Source: a virus
Length of the DNA stretch: 26,328 bases
IMG/VR virus record: IMGVR_UViG_3300025769_000710
Coordinates: 1 to 26,328 of that record
Direction: 5' to 3' (one strand)
Position 1 is the first letter of the stretch, and every line of letters begins with the position of its first letter. Both the position numbers and the translations under genes were made by a program. Below the pieces are notes generated by a model. The model did no database searches. It worked only from the letters and a program-made list of their open reading frames with translations, and was not told the origin of the DNA. Of the stretch, positions 13,981 through 24,156 are shown one piece after another.

Positions 13981-14995
13981 GTACTTCGTCACCTTTTTTA
14001 GCAGCGCCTAATGTAATGCCCTGTGAAGATGCTATGTCAGCTTGTGTACGTTGTACACGTTTTTTAGCTTCTTGTCTACCTAAAGCAGCTTCTTCAAGTG
14101 TAAATAAATCTAAATCTCTACCTACAGTTTTAGCTGATTGCATAATGTCAGCAGCAGATTCATAAAGAGTACTTGCTGTTTTAAGTGTCATACCTGCTTT
14201 TCTTAGCTCATCAAACCTTTCAAATGATGTAGTAAATCCAGCTGCAGCAGCTCTAGCTTCTATTTGTAATGTAGTTAACTCGCCTTTAAAAAGACCATCT
14301 TCAACATCTTTGTTAATTAATGCGCCAAATATTGCATCATCTGTAGCTTCAATATTATAATTTCTAGCAAATAATTCTCTTACTTTAGGAATATCATCTA
14401 TAACCATGTTATAAACTAAATCAATCCTATCTTGAAACTCTACTGGTGCAACTCCTGTTTTTACTAAATCTTTAAATTGATTTTCAAATTTACTAAAATC
14501 TGTAATTCCATATTCAGACAAAGTGTTTTTATAAGAATATACATTACTGATTGCTTCTAATTCTGACATTACTAATGAACCATCTTCTCTTACTAAATAA
14601 CCAAAATCTCTTTTCCATTCAGAAGTGTTTCTAGTAATACCTAAAGCAGCATCTGCATTTCCTGTTCTAGCCCAGTTTTTTGCAAATATATCTAATAAGT
14701 CATCAGAAAAAAAAGAATAAATATTTTGTGCTACACCTAATCCAGTTGCGTAATCAAAATTTGATGTAGAAGATGTAGTAGTTGTAGTATCAGTAGATTC
14801 AGTTTCAGGTACAAATTTAACAGTTGTACCATCATCTAAGGTTATATTACCGTCATTATAGGATACGACACCAAGCTTTTCGAATTCTTTTATTTTTGAT
14901 GTAAGTGTCCAACCTTGCTTTTCATAATCTTCTACTAAAGCAGCATCGACCATTGAATAAGAACCAGTATCTGTACGCATTTGTACTAAAGCCAT
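13961..14995 (-). CDS. putative internal virion protein (helical, Ala/Asp-rich)
   Basis: 344 residues, TAATG start. N-terminal small beta unit (YSMVDAALVEDYEKQGW, residues 13-29), a Thr/Ser-rich linker near 66-78, then an all-helical body. A stretch with LFARNYNIEATDDAIFGALINK (about 208-229) and LQIEARAAAAGFTTSFERFDEL (243-264) has the form of repeated helical units that I recall from large structural proteins of actinobacterial phages. No catalytic motif or membrane helix. Last of five large genes between portal and scaffold; its end carries the promoter for the capsid module. Confidence 0.6.
   Translation of the reverse strand: MALVQMRTDTGSYSMVDAALVEDYEKQGWTLTSKIKEFEKLGVVSYNDGNITLDDGTTVKFVPETESTDTTTTTSSTSNFDYATGLGVAQNIYSFFSDDLLDIFAKNWARTGNADAALGITRNTSEWKRDFGYLVREDGSLVMSELEAISNVYSYKNTLSEYGITDFSKFENQFKDLVKTGVAPVEFQDRIDLVYNMVIDDIPKVRELFARNYNIEATDDAIFGALINKDVEDGLFKGELTTLQIEARAAAAGFTTSFERFDELRKAGMTLKTASTLYESAADIMQSAKTVGRDLDLFTLEEAALGRQEAKKRVQRTQADIASSQGITLGAAKKGDEVLGLIAD
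13968..13979 (-). repeat. 12-base direct repeat, copy 1 (promoter -35 region)
   Basis: TGGACTTATAGC at 13979-13968, lying in the last codons of the upstream gene and in the -35/spacer region of the promoter. The second copy lies 121 bases downstream in the leader. Confidence 0.7.
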
Positions 14996-16191
14996 TAACT
15001 TTTACCTCCTGTTATTCTAAAGTCTTGACCTTTAATAACTCCTGAACCAAAACTTTTAGTTAAAGCTGTTAATAAATCAGTTGTAGGTTGTGCATAACCA
15101 CGTTCTAAACCTTCTAAACGAATCATTTCTTTTTGTTTACCAATATCATTAGTTGTAAGTATTTTATCAAATATTCCATCTTCTTCACTTACATCAACAC
15201 CCCAGATAGCACTAACTAAATTTTTACTATTGTTCATTATATTTATCCAAGGTATATCTTTATCCCAATTAGAGTTAAAAGCATATCGTTCTTCTTTTAA
15301 TTGATTTTCAAAATCTTTTGCAAAATCTGGATTATTTACATATGAACCTGCTAAATCACTCATTTGCGACAAGTAAGGTGCATGTAATGATTTAGGCAAA
15401 TAAGTATCTAATAAATTTTGTATTTTATCTTCACCTTTATTTGAAAAACCAATATCTCCATTATCTAATACTTTTTGAAAATCTGCTGATACTGTATAAT
15501 TAGAATTTTTTTGTGTAGCTGCAGTTAATTCAGTTGTTAATCTGTTATTACCCCAAGCACCAGATGCCCATTTTCTAGCAGCATATTTCATACTATCAGT
15601 ATCTAATGTTGCTTCTAATGTTTCTAATATACCGATAACTAAATTATATCCATCAGTTTCTAAAGACTCAGCAGCTAGCTTATCTTTACCATATTTTTTC
15701 ATACGATTAAACATATCTCCGCTATAACCGTATTCGTTTATTAAACTATAAAATCTATTTTCAGGGTCTAGTTCTAAATTTGTTTGCCAATTTTCTGGGT
15801 CTTCAATCATTGCTTCAGCAACTAACATTAAGTATCTATCATCATTGCCCCATGGCTCACTTTCAGCCATTGTTTTTACTTTTTCAATAGTTCCAGAAAT
15901 TACATTACCTTGATTTTGTATATCATAAATATCACCAGCAGCCCATAAATTATTGTTATCTTTTATATCCTGCCATTGTTTTGCATCATAATTTTTATAT
16001 CCTGCAATTGGTGTAGTAAGTTTTCCTAATGAATTAAAACCAATACTAGGTGCATCAGTAATATTACCTAATTGGTCTTTAGTTAAAGTCCAATAAAAAA
16101 TAGTATCGCCTTCTTGATATGCTAAATAAAACTGTCCTTCAACTTGAATTAACGTAGTACCTTTTGGACCATAATTTATTTCATATGACAT
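14995..16191 (-). CDS. putative virion protein, unknown family
   Basis: 398 residues, TAATG at both ends. Residues 1-60 look like a small beta domain (LIQVEGQFYLAYQEGDTIFY), the rest helical with many Trp, Tyr, Asn and Asp (WGNDDRYLMLVAEAMIEDPENW near 113-134). A Gly/Ser-Asn/Arg segment with RKWASGAWGNNRL lies near 206-218. No membrane span or enzyme motif. The position in the gene set that precedes the scaffold suggests an internal head or ejection protein; that is inference. Confidence 0.6.
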   Translation of the reverse strand: MSYEINYGPKGTTLIQVEGQFYLAYQEGDTIFYWTLTKDQLGNITDAPSIGFNSLGKLTTPIAGYKNYDAKQWQDIKDNNNLWAAGDIYDIQNQGNVISGTIEKVKTMAESEPWGNDDRYLMLVAEAMIEDPENWQTNLELDPENRFYSLINEYGYSGDMFNRMKKYGKDKLAAESLETDGYNLVIGILETLEATLDTDSMKYAARKWASGAWGNNRLTTELTAATQKNSNYTVSADFQKVLDNGDIGFSNKGEDKIQNLLDTYLPKSLHAPYLSQMSDLAGSYVNNPDFAKDFENQLKEERYAFNSNWDKDIPWINIMNNSKNLVSAIWGVDVSEEDGIFDKILTTNDIGKQKEMIRLEGLERGYAQPTTDLLTALTKSFGSGVIKGQDFRITGGKS

Positions 16192-17069
16192 TATTTACCT
16201 AATCCTTTAATCATACTAAAAACTTGTTCTGTAGGAGTTTTACCTTTACCTAGTTTACTTTCTGCATATTTAGTTTCTAACCACATACCAGGAGATAATT
16301 TCATATTCTGTGCAAAGATATTTCCAGCTGTTTTTAATATGTTTTCTTCTGTTTGACTTGCAATATCTTTTTCACCCATTAATGCAGCTGATTGACCTAA
16401 TTGGGCTTGTGCTAAACCACCTTCACCAGCACGTAATATACCAGCTAAAAAGTTAGCAGCTTCTGCTTTTACCCACCAAGCAGCAACTGAGCCTAAACCT
16501 GCAGCTCTAAGTCCTGCTTCTAAACCTTCTGATATAGGGTCAAGTACTGCACCTAGTTTAGATATACTACCTTTAGGCAAATTATTTTTTGTTTCTATAT
16601 CATCTACTATATTTGTAGGTGTGTCTGCTGTAAGTAAATAATTATATTGTGCAGATAATTCTTGTTGAAACTTTGACATACCTTCAGGTTTTTTTCGTGG
16701 GTCAATAGGATTACCTTCTGCATCTAAATCCCAATTTTCTATGTCTGCTAATACTGCATCTTCTATTGGAGATGGTTCTTCCCAATCTAACAAAATAGAA
16801 TTTATATCTTCTAGTTCTCCTGGTCCATAAGGTTTTTGTAAATTATATTGGTCTTTAAATAATTCAAGTTTATCTGCAACATCTTTATTAGTATATTCTA
16901 ATAATTGTTCTGCTTTATCAGCAGGAAGTCCTTTAACAAATTCATCATAATCCAAATATCTTTTAAGTAAACCTTCTTTTAATGGTGATGTTTGTATGTC
17001 ATTTTTAATAATTCTTTCTAATTTAAGTCTTTCATCTACTACATTTGTAGGTGTATTATTATCTTCCAT
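16191..17069 (-). CDS. putative virion protein with membrane-active segment
   Basis: 292 residues, TAATG at both ends. The first 170 residues are helical, charged and Pro-containing. Residues about 173-245 are Ala/Gly/Leu-rich (GLEAGLRAAGLGSVAAWWVKAE, ANFLAGILRAGEGGLAQ) and look amphipathic, as expected for a protein that meets or crosses a membrane during DNA entry. The C-terminal 45 residues are basic. Family unknown. Together with neighbours it may form an ejected complex. Confidence 0.6.
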   Translation of the reverse strand: MEDNNTPTNVVDERLKLERIIKNDIQTSPLKEGLLKRYLDYDEFVKGLPADKAEQLLEYTNKDVADKLELFKDQYNLQKPYGPGELEDINSILLDWEEPSPIEDAVLADIENWDLDAEGNPIDPRKKPEGMSKFQQELSAQYNYLLTADTPTNIVDDIETKNNLPKGSISKLGAVLDPISEGLEAGLRAAGLGSVAAWWVKAEAANFLAGILRAGEGGLAQAQLGQSAALMGEKDIASQTEENILKTAGNIFAQNMKLSPGMWLETKYAESKLGKGKTPTEQVFSMIKGLGK

Positions 17070-18259
17070 TAGCTACCTAACCTCCAAGCAAGATATTCTT
17101 TTTGCATTTTTTCTACTTGAGCAGCATCTTGCATAAATTCTATATCAGATTCTAATTCTTCAGTAAGCTGTCTTTGTGCAGCTTCTAAAGGATTTTCTAC
17201 TGAAAACTCAGGTTTTAATTCTTTAAACTCTACATAACCACCAACTGGTTGTTGTTCTGCACCCATTGCTTTAAATGCATCAGCACCATAATATGTGTTA
17301 TAAACTTCATTAGCTCTAATAGCTTTATCTTGTGCTATTAATGCTTGTACATATGGTGACCAATCTTTAGCAATTTGTTCAGCAAAATCAGCTTTACGTC
17401 TATCTGACATTTCTTTATTATGTAATGATTTATAAAGACTAAATAATTCATCTTCTAATTTTTGCTGAGTAGGTTCAATAACTTTAGCTCTAATTTCTTT
17501 AGCAGCTTCTATATCAATTGTTTTTCTATCAGCTTTAGCTTGGTTAAGCCATTCATCTAAAGCAATACTAAATATTTCTCTTGATTCAATTACTTGTTCA
17601 CTTAGTTGTGTATTTGCAAAATCTACACCACCAAATAATGAATTTATTTTTCCATCAATAGTACCTTGTTCAAAACCTTGCATGATTTTATCTTGCAAAC
17701 TATTACGTTCAAATCCACCTGGTGCATAACTGTCCATTTGTTCTATTGCATAGTTCATAACTTCTGCAATAAAAGCTTTTGTTATATTACCTTTAATACC
17801 ATTTACTTCATCACCTAAATCTTCTTCAGTTATATATCCAGCTTCAATTGCTTTATCTTGAATAGCTGCTGTTTGTGAAATAGTTAATGAACTTATAAAA
17901 GCATCAAAAAAGTTTGTAGCAGGAAATATATTATTTTTATCTACTTTAACTGTTTGTATCTGTCCATCTACAATTACAGGATTACCCTTTTCATCTTTAA
18001 CAGTTAGATATCTATCATCTGATGTAACACCAAATGGATTAATTGGAACAATAGGTTCATTTTTATTCGCTAAATTTGTTAAAGCTTGATTTACCCATAA
18101 AGAAATGCTTTGAATAGGTGTAGTTTCATCTAGTAATAATTGTTCTAATACAGCTGATACTTCTGTATTTAGTCCATAACCTGAAGGATTATTTATAATA
18201 TCATTTACTTTTAAACCTGTTTCTTGTTCTAAAGCAGCTATTTCTTCTGGTGTAGCCAT
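17069..18259 (-). CDS. putative virion protein, helical
   Basis: 396 residues, TAATG at both ends. Starts MATPEEIAALEQETGLKV. Mostly helical with a small beta insertion around residues 77-115 (RYLTVKDEKGNPVIVDGQIQ) and long charged helices from about 210 to the end, including a Glu/Gln-rich coiled-coil-like end (EAAQRQLTEELESDIEFMQD). No catalytic motif, signal peptide or membrane span. Unrecognised; probably structural by context. Confidence 0.6.
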   Translation of the reverse strand: MATPEEIAALEQETGLKVNDIINNPSGYGLNTEVSAVLEQLLLDETTPIQSISLWVNQALTNLANKNEPIVPINPFGVTSDDRYLTVKDEKGNPVIVDGQIQTVKVDKNNIFPATNFFDAFISSLTISQTAAIQDKAIEAGYITEEDLGDEVNGIKGNITKAFIAEVMNYAIEQMDSYAPGGFERNSLQDKIMQGFEQGTIDGKINSLFGGVDFANTQLSEQVIESREIFSIALDEWLNQAKADRKTIDIEAAKEIRAKVIEPTQQKLEDELFSLYKSLHNKEMSDRRKADFAEQIAKDWSPYVQALIAQDKAIRANEVYNTYYGADAFKAMGAEQQPVGGYVEFKELKPEFSVENPLEAAQRQLTEELESDIEFMQDAAQVEKMQKEYLAWRLGS

Positions 18260-21200
18260 TACGGATTAATTACCTCTCTTACAGCATCAGAACCTAATGT
18301 TCTTCTTTTTTCCTCTAAAGCTGTAGTATAGTCTAACATTTCTGTATCTCCAGCAAATAAACGTATAATTACATTTTGATAAACAGATAAAAATTCTGGA
18401 TATTCAAGTATCGTTGCATATGCAGCATCAGCAGCACGTTTTCTCATAGTAATAGCTACAGGGTCTTTAGAGTTTCTCCACCATGTAGTAGAACCAGTTC
18501 CGCTAAGTACTTGCGATTCTTTAACTAGCTCAACCCAATAATTATTGTAATATTCTTTAAAACCACGACCAGCTTCATAATTACTAGGAAAATCTAATGT
18601 AGTCCAATATGTTTCCATTTCTTCAAAAATATCTTGTGGTGTAGCTGTTTTACGTTTACCGTAAGCATCATTGTATCCAGGATATGCTTCTTCTAATGCA
18701 TTAGTATATGCTTTAATTAAAAAGTCAGAATATTTATTATCTCCAAAAGTAGCTCTTGTTTTTTCAGCATATCTTTGTTTTCTAAACCAAGCAGCTGTGT
18801 CATTTGCAGCATATAAGTATTCATTAGGATTTCTAGTAGTTTCAAATATCATTTGGTCAAATGTACGTTCTGCTTGTGGATTAGAAGGATTTAAAAAGTT
18901 GTATGAGTTAGGTAATAACTGTATTTCTTTTTCATGTTCTTTTTTCCATTGAACAACAGAACGGTCATAAACTTTTGCACCAGCTGTTCTATCTTTAGTT
19001 GTAGTAGTAATATATGCATGGTCTATACCGTAAACATCATAAAATTCTTCAGCTGCTGCTAATTGATTACCAAAATGTTTTTCAACTAATTTACTGTATT
19101 CTTCAGATAAAACTGCAGTTGACCACCATTTACCTGTTTTATCTGTTATTGCTGATTTAAGAACAAAACCAGTTGGTAAAGCAAACTGTGCTAATGCTCT
19201 TATGTTTAATGATTGTTGAGCTTTTAATGCAGACCATCTTAAAGTAGCTTTATCTAAAATTTCTGGTGTTAATTGTCCAGGTTTGTAAGGATAACTTTCT
19301 GCACCTGTTTTTTGAAAGTAAGTTAATAATTCATCAAAACCAATAACTTCACGTTTGCCATCCCAGTTATCCATTAAGTCATTAATATATTTATCTAACT
19401 CACCATTCTTAAGAAGTCTTTGTTGGTCATAACTACTTTTAACTGCTTCGTATAGGTTTAATGTAGATTCAGCACGCATAGTCATATGTACATCATTCAT
19501 ATCCCAATTAATAAAATTGTTATCTTCATCAACATATGTGTCACTAAATGTTTCAGCAATTAAATCAAGGCCACCTTTACCATATTTTGTACCAGCTCTA
19601 TACTTTGAAAAATATGGATTTTTACTACCTAATATTGCTTCTTGTAAATCTTTTGGTGGTGGAAAATCTCCAAAAAATTGGTCTTGAAATGATTGATTTA
19701 CTTCAGTAGCATCCATAAGTTCATTTAAATAAAACTGTATCATCGGTTGTGTAGAAGGAAATTTTTGTGTACTAACCATATTTAAACCACCTGAATAACC
19801 TTTAGCTACCATTTTAAAGTTAGCACCATCACCATAAAGCATATTGTTATATCTTTCATTCCAAGGATATAAAAATACTGACTCATCTGATACAGGGTCT
19901 ACACCGAAAAAACCTTGCCCACCATAAACTTCTGTACCTTCTAATGTTTTTAATCCTTTATTTGCATAATTAATATTTCTGCCCATAAATGGATTTTTCA
20001 TAAATGCTGTTCCCCAACGTTTACCTATTTCGATAAATACTTCAGGGAATGGAAATACATTTCTTGTAACGTCAGATATTCTATGCCTATTTTTAGTATC
20101 ATACAAAAATGATTTCATTGTTGTAACAGCATAAGCATTAGCTAAATCAGACCAAGCTTTGTAATTTGTTTGTGTACCAGATTGTAATGCAGCTCTACCT
20201 TTTATTTTTTTAATCATATAGTTAGGTATTTTTGCTTCAACTGCTTCATTAATAAATTTAGCTTGTGTTGCTTTATCAAATTTATGTATGTTTGAAGATA
20301 AAAATATCCAACGATATTGTTTAAATATCGGACTTCTATTTAATCTTGCTAATGGAGATGACAATAATGTTTCAAATATGCTACCCATTAAATTATCATA
20401 ATCTTGTAAAGCTCTATTTAAACCAGCATATTCAGGATTTTTTGGAAGTATTGCATAACCAAAATCATATAACAACTCTCCATCATCACCTACAGCTGTT
20501 ATATAACTTTTAATTGCTTTATTTAGTTTAGCTCTATCTTTTGGTTTATAAATTTCATACATATTGTCATATTTAGGAAGCATGCGTACTATAGTGTCAT
20601 TTATTTCATCATAAAATGTACCTGTAGCTATTCCTTTACGTAATTCTGTGCTACCTGTAAAACCTTTACTAACATTAAAATCATCTGTACCATCTGCTAA
20701 TCTAAAATAATCTACGCCTTCTTCTAGTGACATACCAGTATTCATTCGTATTTCAAATTCACGTTCTCTTAAATAACGTAACCAATCTTCTTGTTTTCTA
20801 ATATCATATTTACCTATTTGAGTTTGAGTAAAAGTTGAACCTGTTGCATCAATAAGTTGTTGCCTCATTTCTGCAGCTTCTTTTGAAGTAGACCATGCAA
20901 AAATATCATCCCAGCTTTCAAATCCAGCTACCCTACGTGATATAGGGTCTAAATATAATTTTTCAAATTGAAATAATCTTGCATTAACAGAATTTTCATT
21001 TAATCTTCCTGATTTTGTAGTAGGAGAAACAGGAACATATATTGTATTTTTTTTGTTAATTTTTGCAGTATTAAAATTATTGTAACTTAAATTAGCTGAA
21101 ATAGCTTCGTGATGTAGGTGACTTAAAGTTATTTCATTTACATCTTTACCACTATCCATAACTTCTTTCATAATTTTTTTAACCCATGAACGTTTAGGTA

Positions 21201-24156
21201 AATAACCATAACTAAACAACCATTGAAAATAAAACAAAGGACTATCTAACATTCCTTTTATATCTGGATGCACTGCAAAATATACTTGTTCTTCTAATAA
21301 AACTCTTTGTGTTAATGCAGGTTTTACAATTGTTTTAGGTTTAAATAATCTACCCATCCAACCATCTAAAACTAATGTAAATATATCTCTATCAATTTGT
21401 TTACCAGGTATTTTTAACCCTTTAATACCTTCATCTCCTAATTCTTGTATTAATGTTTTAACACCATCCATAAAAGTTAAATTTTCTAAATCAGGTATTT
21501 CATCAAAAAATACACCTAATGTTCTATCTACTACTCTTCTATTTAACAAAGGCGCACCCATATTTGCTGCTTCAGATAATTTAGTAATTGTTGGTATAAA
21601 AGTTGTTTCACCTGTATCAGGATTTGTCATGCGTGCAGTCCAAGGACTATTAATCATTTTACCTTTAGGGTCAATAAGATAAAGCTGTATTTGTTCTTCG
21701 TTATTAAATACTTTGTCATAATGTCTTTGTAGAATTTCAGCACGTTTAGGATTACGTGCAAGAGCAACATCATCTATTTGTGCTTCTGCTAATTTTCTTG
21801 CAAATTTATTAACATTGTTAATTGTATATTTCATATCAAGAAATTCATTTAATAAATCGTTTGCTTTATTTAATCCCATACCTGTAGTCATAAGTTGTTT
21901 AACAACATTGTTATAACCTTCAGTCCTATTAGAATATGAAATCATTTTTCCAGGTAATATAGATAATTTTTTTCTCCAGTATGGTGACATACCTGCTGTC
22001 ATTTCAGAATAAAAACCTAGATTTCTACCTAAACGCTCACCTGTTTCTTTCCATTTATAAAAATCGTTTACATTAAGCGCATTTACATCATTTGCAATAT
22101 TAGGCTTAACAGTCTGCAAACGACTAGCAACACCCCTATAAACGCCTCTAAATGTAGTATCAACGGTTTCTATAGCCTTTCCTACACTTCTACCTGCAAT
22201 TGAACCTATTGATGGTAAACCAGAAACTCTACCACCTGTTACTTTTTTAACAGCTTCGTTAAGTAATAAAGACTGACCTTTTGGTAATGTATTTAAAAAG
22301 AACGGTGTATCTACACCTTTAACTTTATAACCATCGCCATAAGCATAAGTAAAAATATTTTTAATTTCTTGTCTATCATCTGTTTTAGATAACAATTGTT
22401 TTATTTCAGGTGGAAAATTTCTTGTCCAAGAGTTATTGTCAAACTCTAATAAATTAGAAGTTTTTGATATATCGTCAATTATTCCAGCTTCGTCTAGTCT
22501 ATTTACTAATTTAGCTTCAGTACCTGCAAAAACACCCTTAACAGTGCCGCCAATAAGACCATACTCTTTACGTAATTTTCTTGTTTCTTTACGAGCTAAC
22601 TCTAATGTTTCTTTTAATTCAGGTACAAAGTTTTTATTTTTTGTATTTACTATATCAATAGAATCAAGAGTACCTTGTATATCTTCAACAGCTTTACCAG
22701 TTAATGGATTTTTTTGATTTGTATTTACCCAATCAGTTACTATTTCAGATTTTTTAACTGGACTATATAGTTCTTCATAATCGTTTAATCTATTAACAAC
22801 TTTAAGAAGCTCTCTACCTTTAAATAATTTACTAATAACTCCACCAGTTACTAACTCAGGAATAATTCTAGCTTTACCATCAATCCAACCAGACATAGAA
22901 TTATATGCTTCAGAACCTACACGGTGTTGCATAGATGCTTCATACCTACCTTGTGAATAAGGTATCTTTACGCCTAGTTTTTCATTAATATTCATTTCAT
23001 TTCGCATACCAGCTTCCTCTGCCATTTCAGGATTGTATATAAATCTCCTACCAGCAAATGCTTCTATACGATTAGGATTTTGAATAGATGTCCAATTTAT
23101 TTCACCGTCTTCATTTGGTTTAACAATTGGCTGACCAATTTTAGAATATATATATTTCTTAGCTTCATTTTCAGGCATTACTTTAAGTAAGTCTTGATAC
23201 TCAGGCATATTTTCTGCCATAAGTGATTCAACAGAAATAATCTTACTTCTGTTGTAATTAAGAGGTTGCCCTAAATTAATTTGATTTAACATTTCAAATA
23301 AATAAGGACTACCACCTAATTCTTTAGCTTCTTGAGCAAATTTAATCCATTGTTTAGTTTCAGCTAACCAATTTTCTTTTTGACCTAAACCTTCAACTTT
23401 AGTTGCACTTACATCAATAGGGATAAATTTTTGTGCTTCTTCTTTTGTATAACCTGCTTCCATGTATCTATCTAAAGCATTTAACTGCTGTGCATACGCC
23501 CAAGTTCTTGAGTTAAACATCATATGATTATTTTTAACTAAATATTGACCACCAGGAATAGTAAATAACATTTTTTGTAAAGGATTTAAATTATTATATT
23601 CTTCAGTAGTAACAAATTCATTTGTTTCTCGGTTGTAATATGGTTTATCAGTTAAAGTACCTGAAACATTAAAAGGATTGTATTTTACATTTAATTCTGA
23701 TAATGCGTCTTGTAATGCAACAAACCATAAAGAAGTTTGTGTTTTACCAACTTTTATTTGTTTATCTTCACCTCTAAAAGTACCTACAACATATTCTGGA
23801 ATAGAACCTAAACCAAATAAAATATCACCATAGTTCATGGTCATATCTTCAATATATCTACCTTGATTGTTTTTTTCTCTAGTTGCTTCCCAAACTTCAC
23901 CTTTTTGTGCTAATTGATTTTTTACATAATCATCTGTTAAATCTTGTATTGATTGACTATCTACAGGTAATTGTTCGTTTTTAGCTAAAGGGTCTAATAT
24001 TTCAATAGGCAAAGCACCATAACGTTCAGATAACGCACTTAATCTAGTTGCATACTGTGGATTATCTTTTAAATATTTTTCTGCAGCAGCATACTTTTGA
24101 CGTTCAAGATTTGCGTTTATTCCAAACTCTCTTTGACTAATAAAGCTATTTAACAT
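18259..24156 (-). CDS. giant structural protein, likely internal/ejection protein
   Basis: 1965 residues, 22% of the window. It abuts the preceding gene (TAAATG). Rich in Asn, Tyr, Lys and Trp, mostly helical. A section near residues 400-720 has Gly/Val/Ile-rich stretches (PELVTGGVISKLF, VTGGRVSGLPSIGSIAGR) that might contact membrane. Around residues 1370-1480 lies a conserved-looking block with NVFPFPEVFIEIGKRWG and DESVFLYPWNERYN, which reminds me of a giant structural protein of actinobacterial phages. I looked for RNA polymerase and lysozyme motifs and found none. It lacks the regular heptads of a tape-measure protein. Virion location is inferred from size, context and composition. Confidence 0.6.
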   Translation of the reverse strand: MLNSFISQREFGINANLERQKYAAAEKYLKDNPQYATRLSALSERYGALPIEILDPLAKNEQLPVDSQSIQDLTDDYVKNQLAQKGEVWEATREKNNQGRYIEDMTMNYGDILFGLGSIPEYVVGTFRGEDKQIKVGKTQTSLWFVALQDALSELNVKYNPFNVSGTLTDKPYYNRETNEFVTTEEYNNLNPLQKMLFTIPGGQYLVKNNHMMFNSRTWAYAQQLNALDRYMEAGYTKEEAQKFIPIDVSATKVEGLGQKENWLAETKQWIKFAQEAKELGGSPYLFEMLNQINLGQPLNYNRSKIISVESLMAENMPEYQDLLKVMPENEAKKYIYSKIGQPIVKPNEDGEINWTSIQNPNRIEAFAGRRFIYNPEMAEEAGMRNEMNINEKLGVKIPYSQGRYEASMQHRVGSEAYNSMSGWIDGKARIIPELVTGGVISKLFKGRELLKVVNRLNDYEELYSPVKKSEIVTDWVNTNQKNPLTGKAVEDIQGTLDSIDIVNTKNKNFVPELKETLELARKETRKLRKEYGLIGGTVKGVFAGTEAKLVNRLDEAGIIDDISKTSNLLEFDNNSWTRNFPPEIKQLLSKTDDRQEIKNIFTYAYGDGYKVKGVDTPFFLNTLPKGQSLLLNEAVKKVTGGRVSGLPSIGSIAGRSVGKAIETVDTTFRGVYRGVASRLQTVKPNIANDVNALNVNDFYKWKETGERLGRNLGFYSEMTAGMSPYWRKKLSILPGKMISYSNRTEGYNNVVKQLMTTGMGLNKANDLLNEFLDMKYTINNVNKFARKLAEAQIDDVALARNPKRAEILQRHYDKVFNNEEQIQLYLIDPKGKMINSPWTARMTNPDTGETTFIPTITKLSEAANMGAPLLNRRVVDRTLGVFFDEIPDLENLTFMDGVKTLIQELGDEGIKGLKIPGKQIDRDIFTLVLDGWMGRLFKPKTIVKPALTQRVLLEEQVYFAVHPDIKGMLDSPLFYFQWLFSYGYLPKRSWVKKIMKEVMDSGKDVNEITLSHLHHEAISANLSYNNFNTAKINKKNTIYVPVSPTTKSGRLNENSVNARLFQFEKLYLDPISRRVAGFESWDDIFAWSTSKEAAEMRQQLIDATGSTFTQTQIGKYDIRKQEDWLRYLREREFEIRMNTGMSLEEGVDYFRLADGTDDFNVSKGFTGSTELRKGIATGTFYDEINDTIVRMLPKYDNMYEIYKPKDRAKLNKAIKSYITAVGDDGELLYDFGYAILPKNPEYAGLNRALQDYDNLMGSIFETLLSSPLARLNRSPIFKQYRWIFLSSNIHKFDKATQAKFINEAVEAKIPNYMIKKIKGRAALQSGTQTNYKAWSDLANAYAVTTMKSFLYDTKNRHRISDVTRNVFPFPEVFIEIGKRWGTAFMKNPFMGRNINYANKGLKTLEGTEVYGGQGFFGVDPVSDESVFLYPWNERYNNMLYGDGANFKMVAKGYSGGLNMVSTQKFPSTQPMIQFYLNELMDATEVNQSFQDQFFGDFPPPKDLQEAILGSKNPYFSKYRAGTKYGKGGLDLIAETFSDTYVDEDNNFINWDMNDVHMTMRAESTLNLYEAVKSSYDQQRLLKNGELDKYINDLMDNWDGKREVIGFDELLTYFQKTGAESYPYKPGQLTPEILDKATLRWSALKAQQSLNIRALAQFALPTGFVLKSAITDKTGKWWSTAVLSEEYSKLVEKHFGNQLAAAEEFYDVYGIDHAYITTTTKDRTAGAKVYDRSVVQWKKEHEKEIQLLPNSYNFLNPSNPQAERTFDQMIFETTRNPNEYLYAANDTAAWFRKQRYAEKTRATFGDNKYSDFLIKAYTNALEEAYPGYNDAYGKRKTATPQDIFEEMETYWTTLDFPSNYEAGRGFKEYYNNYWVELVKESQVLSGTGSTTWWRNSKDPVAITMRKRAADAAYATILEYPEFLSVYQNVIIRLFAGDTEMLDYTTALEEKRRTLGSDAVREVINP

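Noticed and set aside
22436-22717. Plus-strand open frames such as 22436-22717, 12288-12578 and 5196-5507
   Set aside because: They lie wholly or mostly within well-supported minus-strand genes, lack Shine-Dalgarno sequences and have compositions typical of shadow frames.
18259-24156. Virion RNA polymerase or tape-measure protein
   Set aside because: I saw no polymerase motifs in the translation, and the regular heptads and repeated hydrophobic units of a tape measure are missing; other tail-tube genes are also absent.
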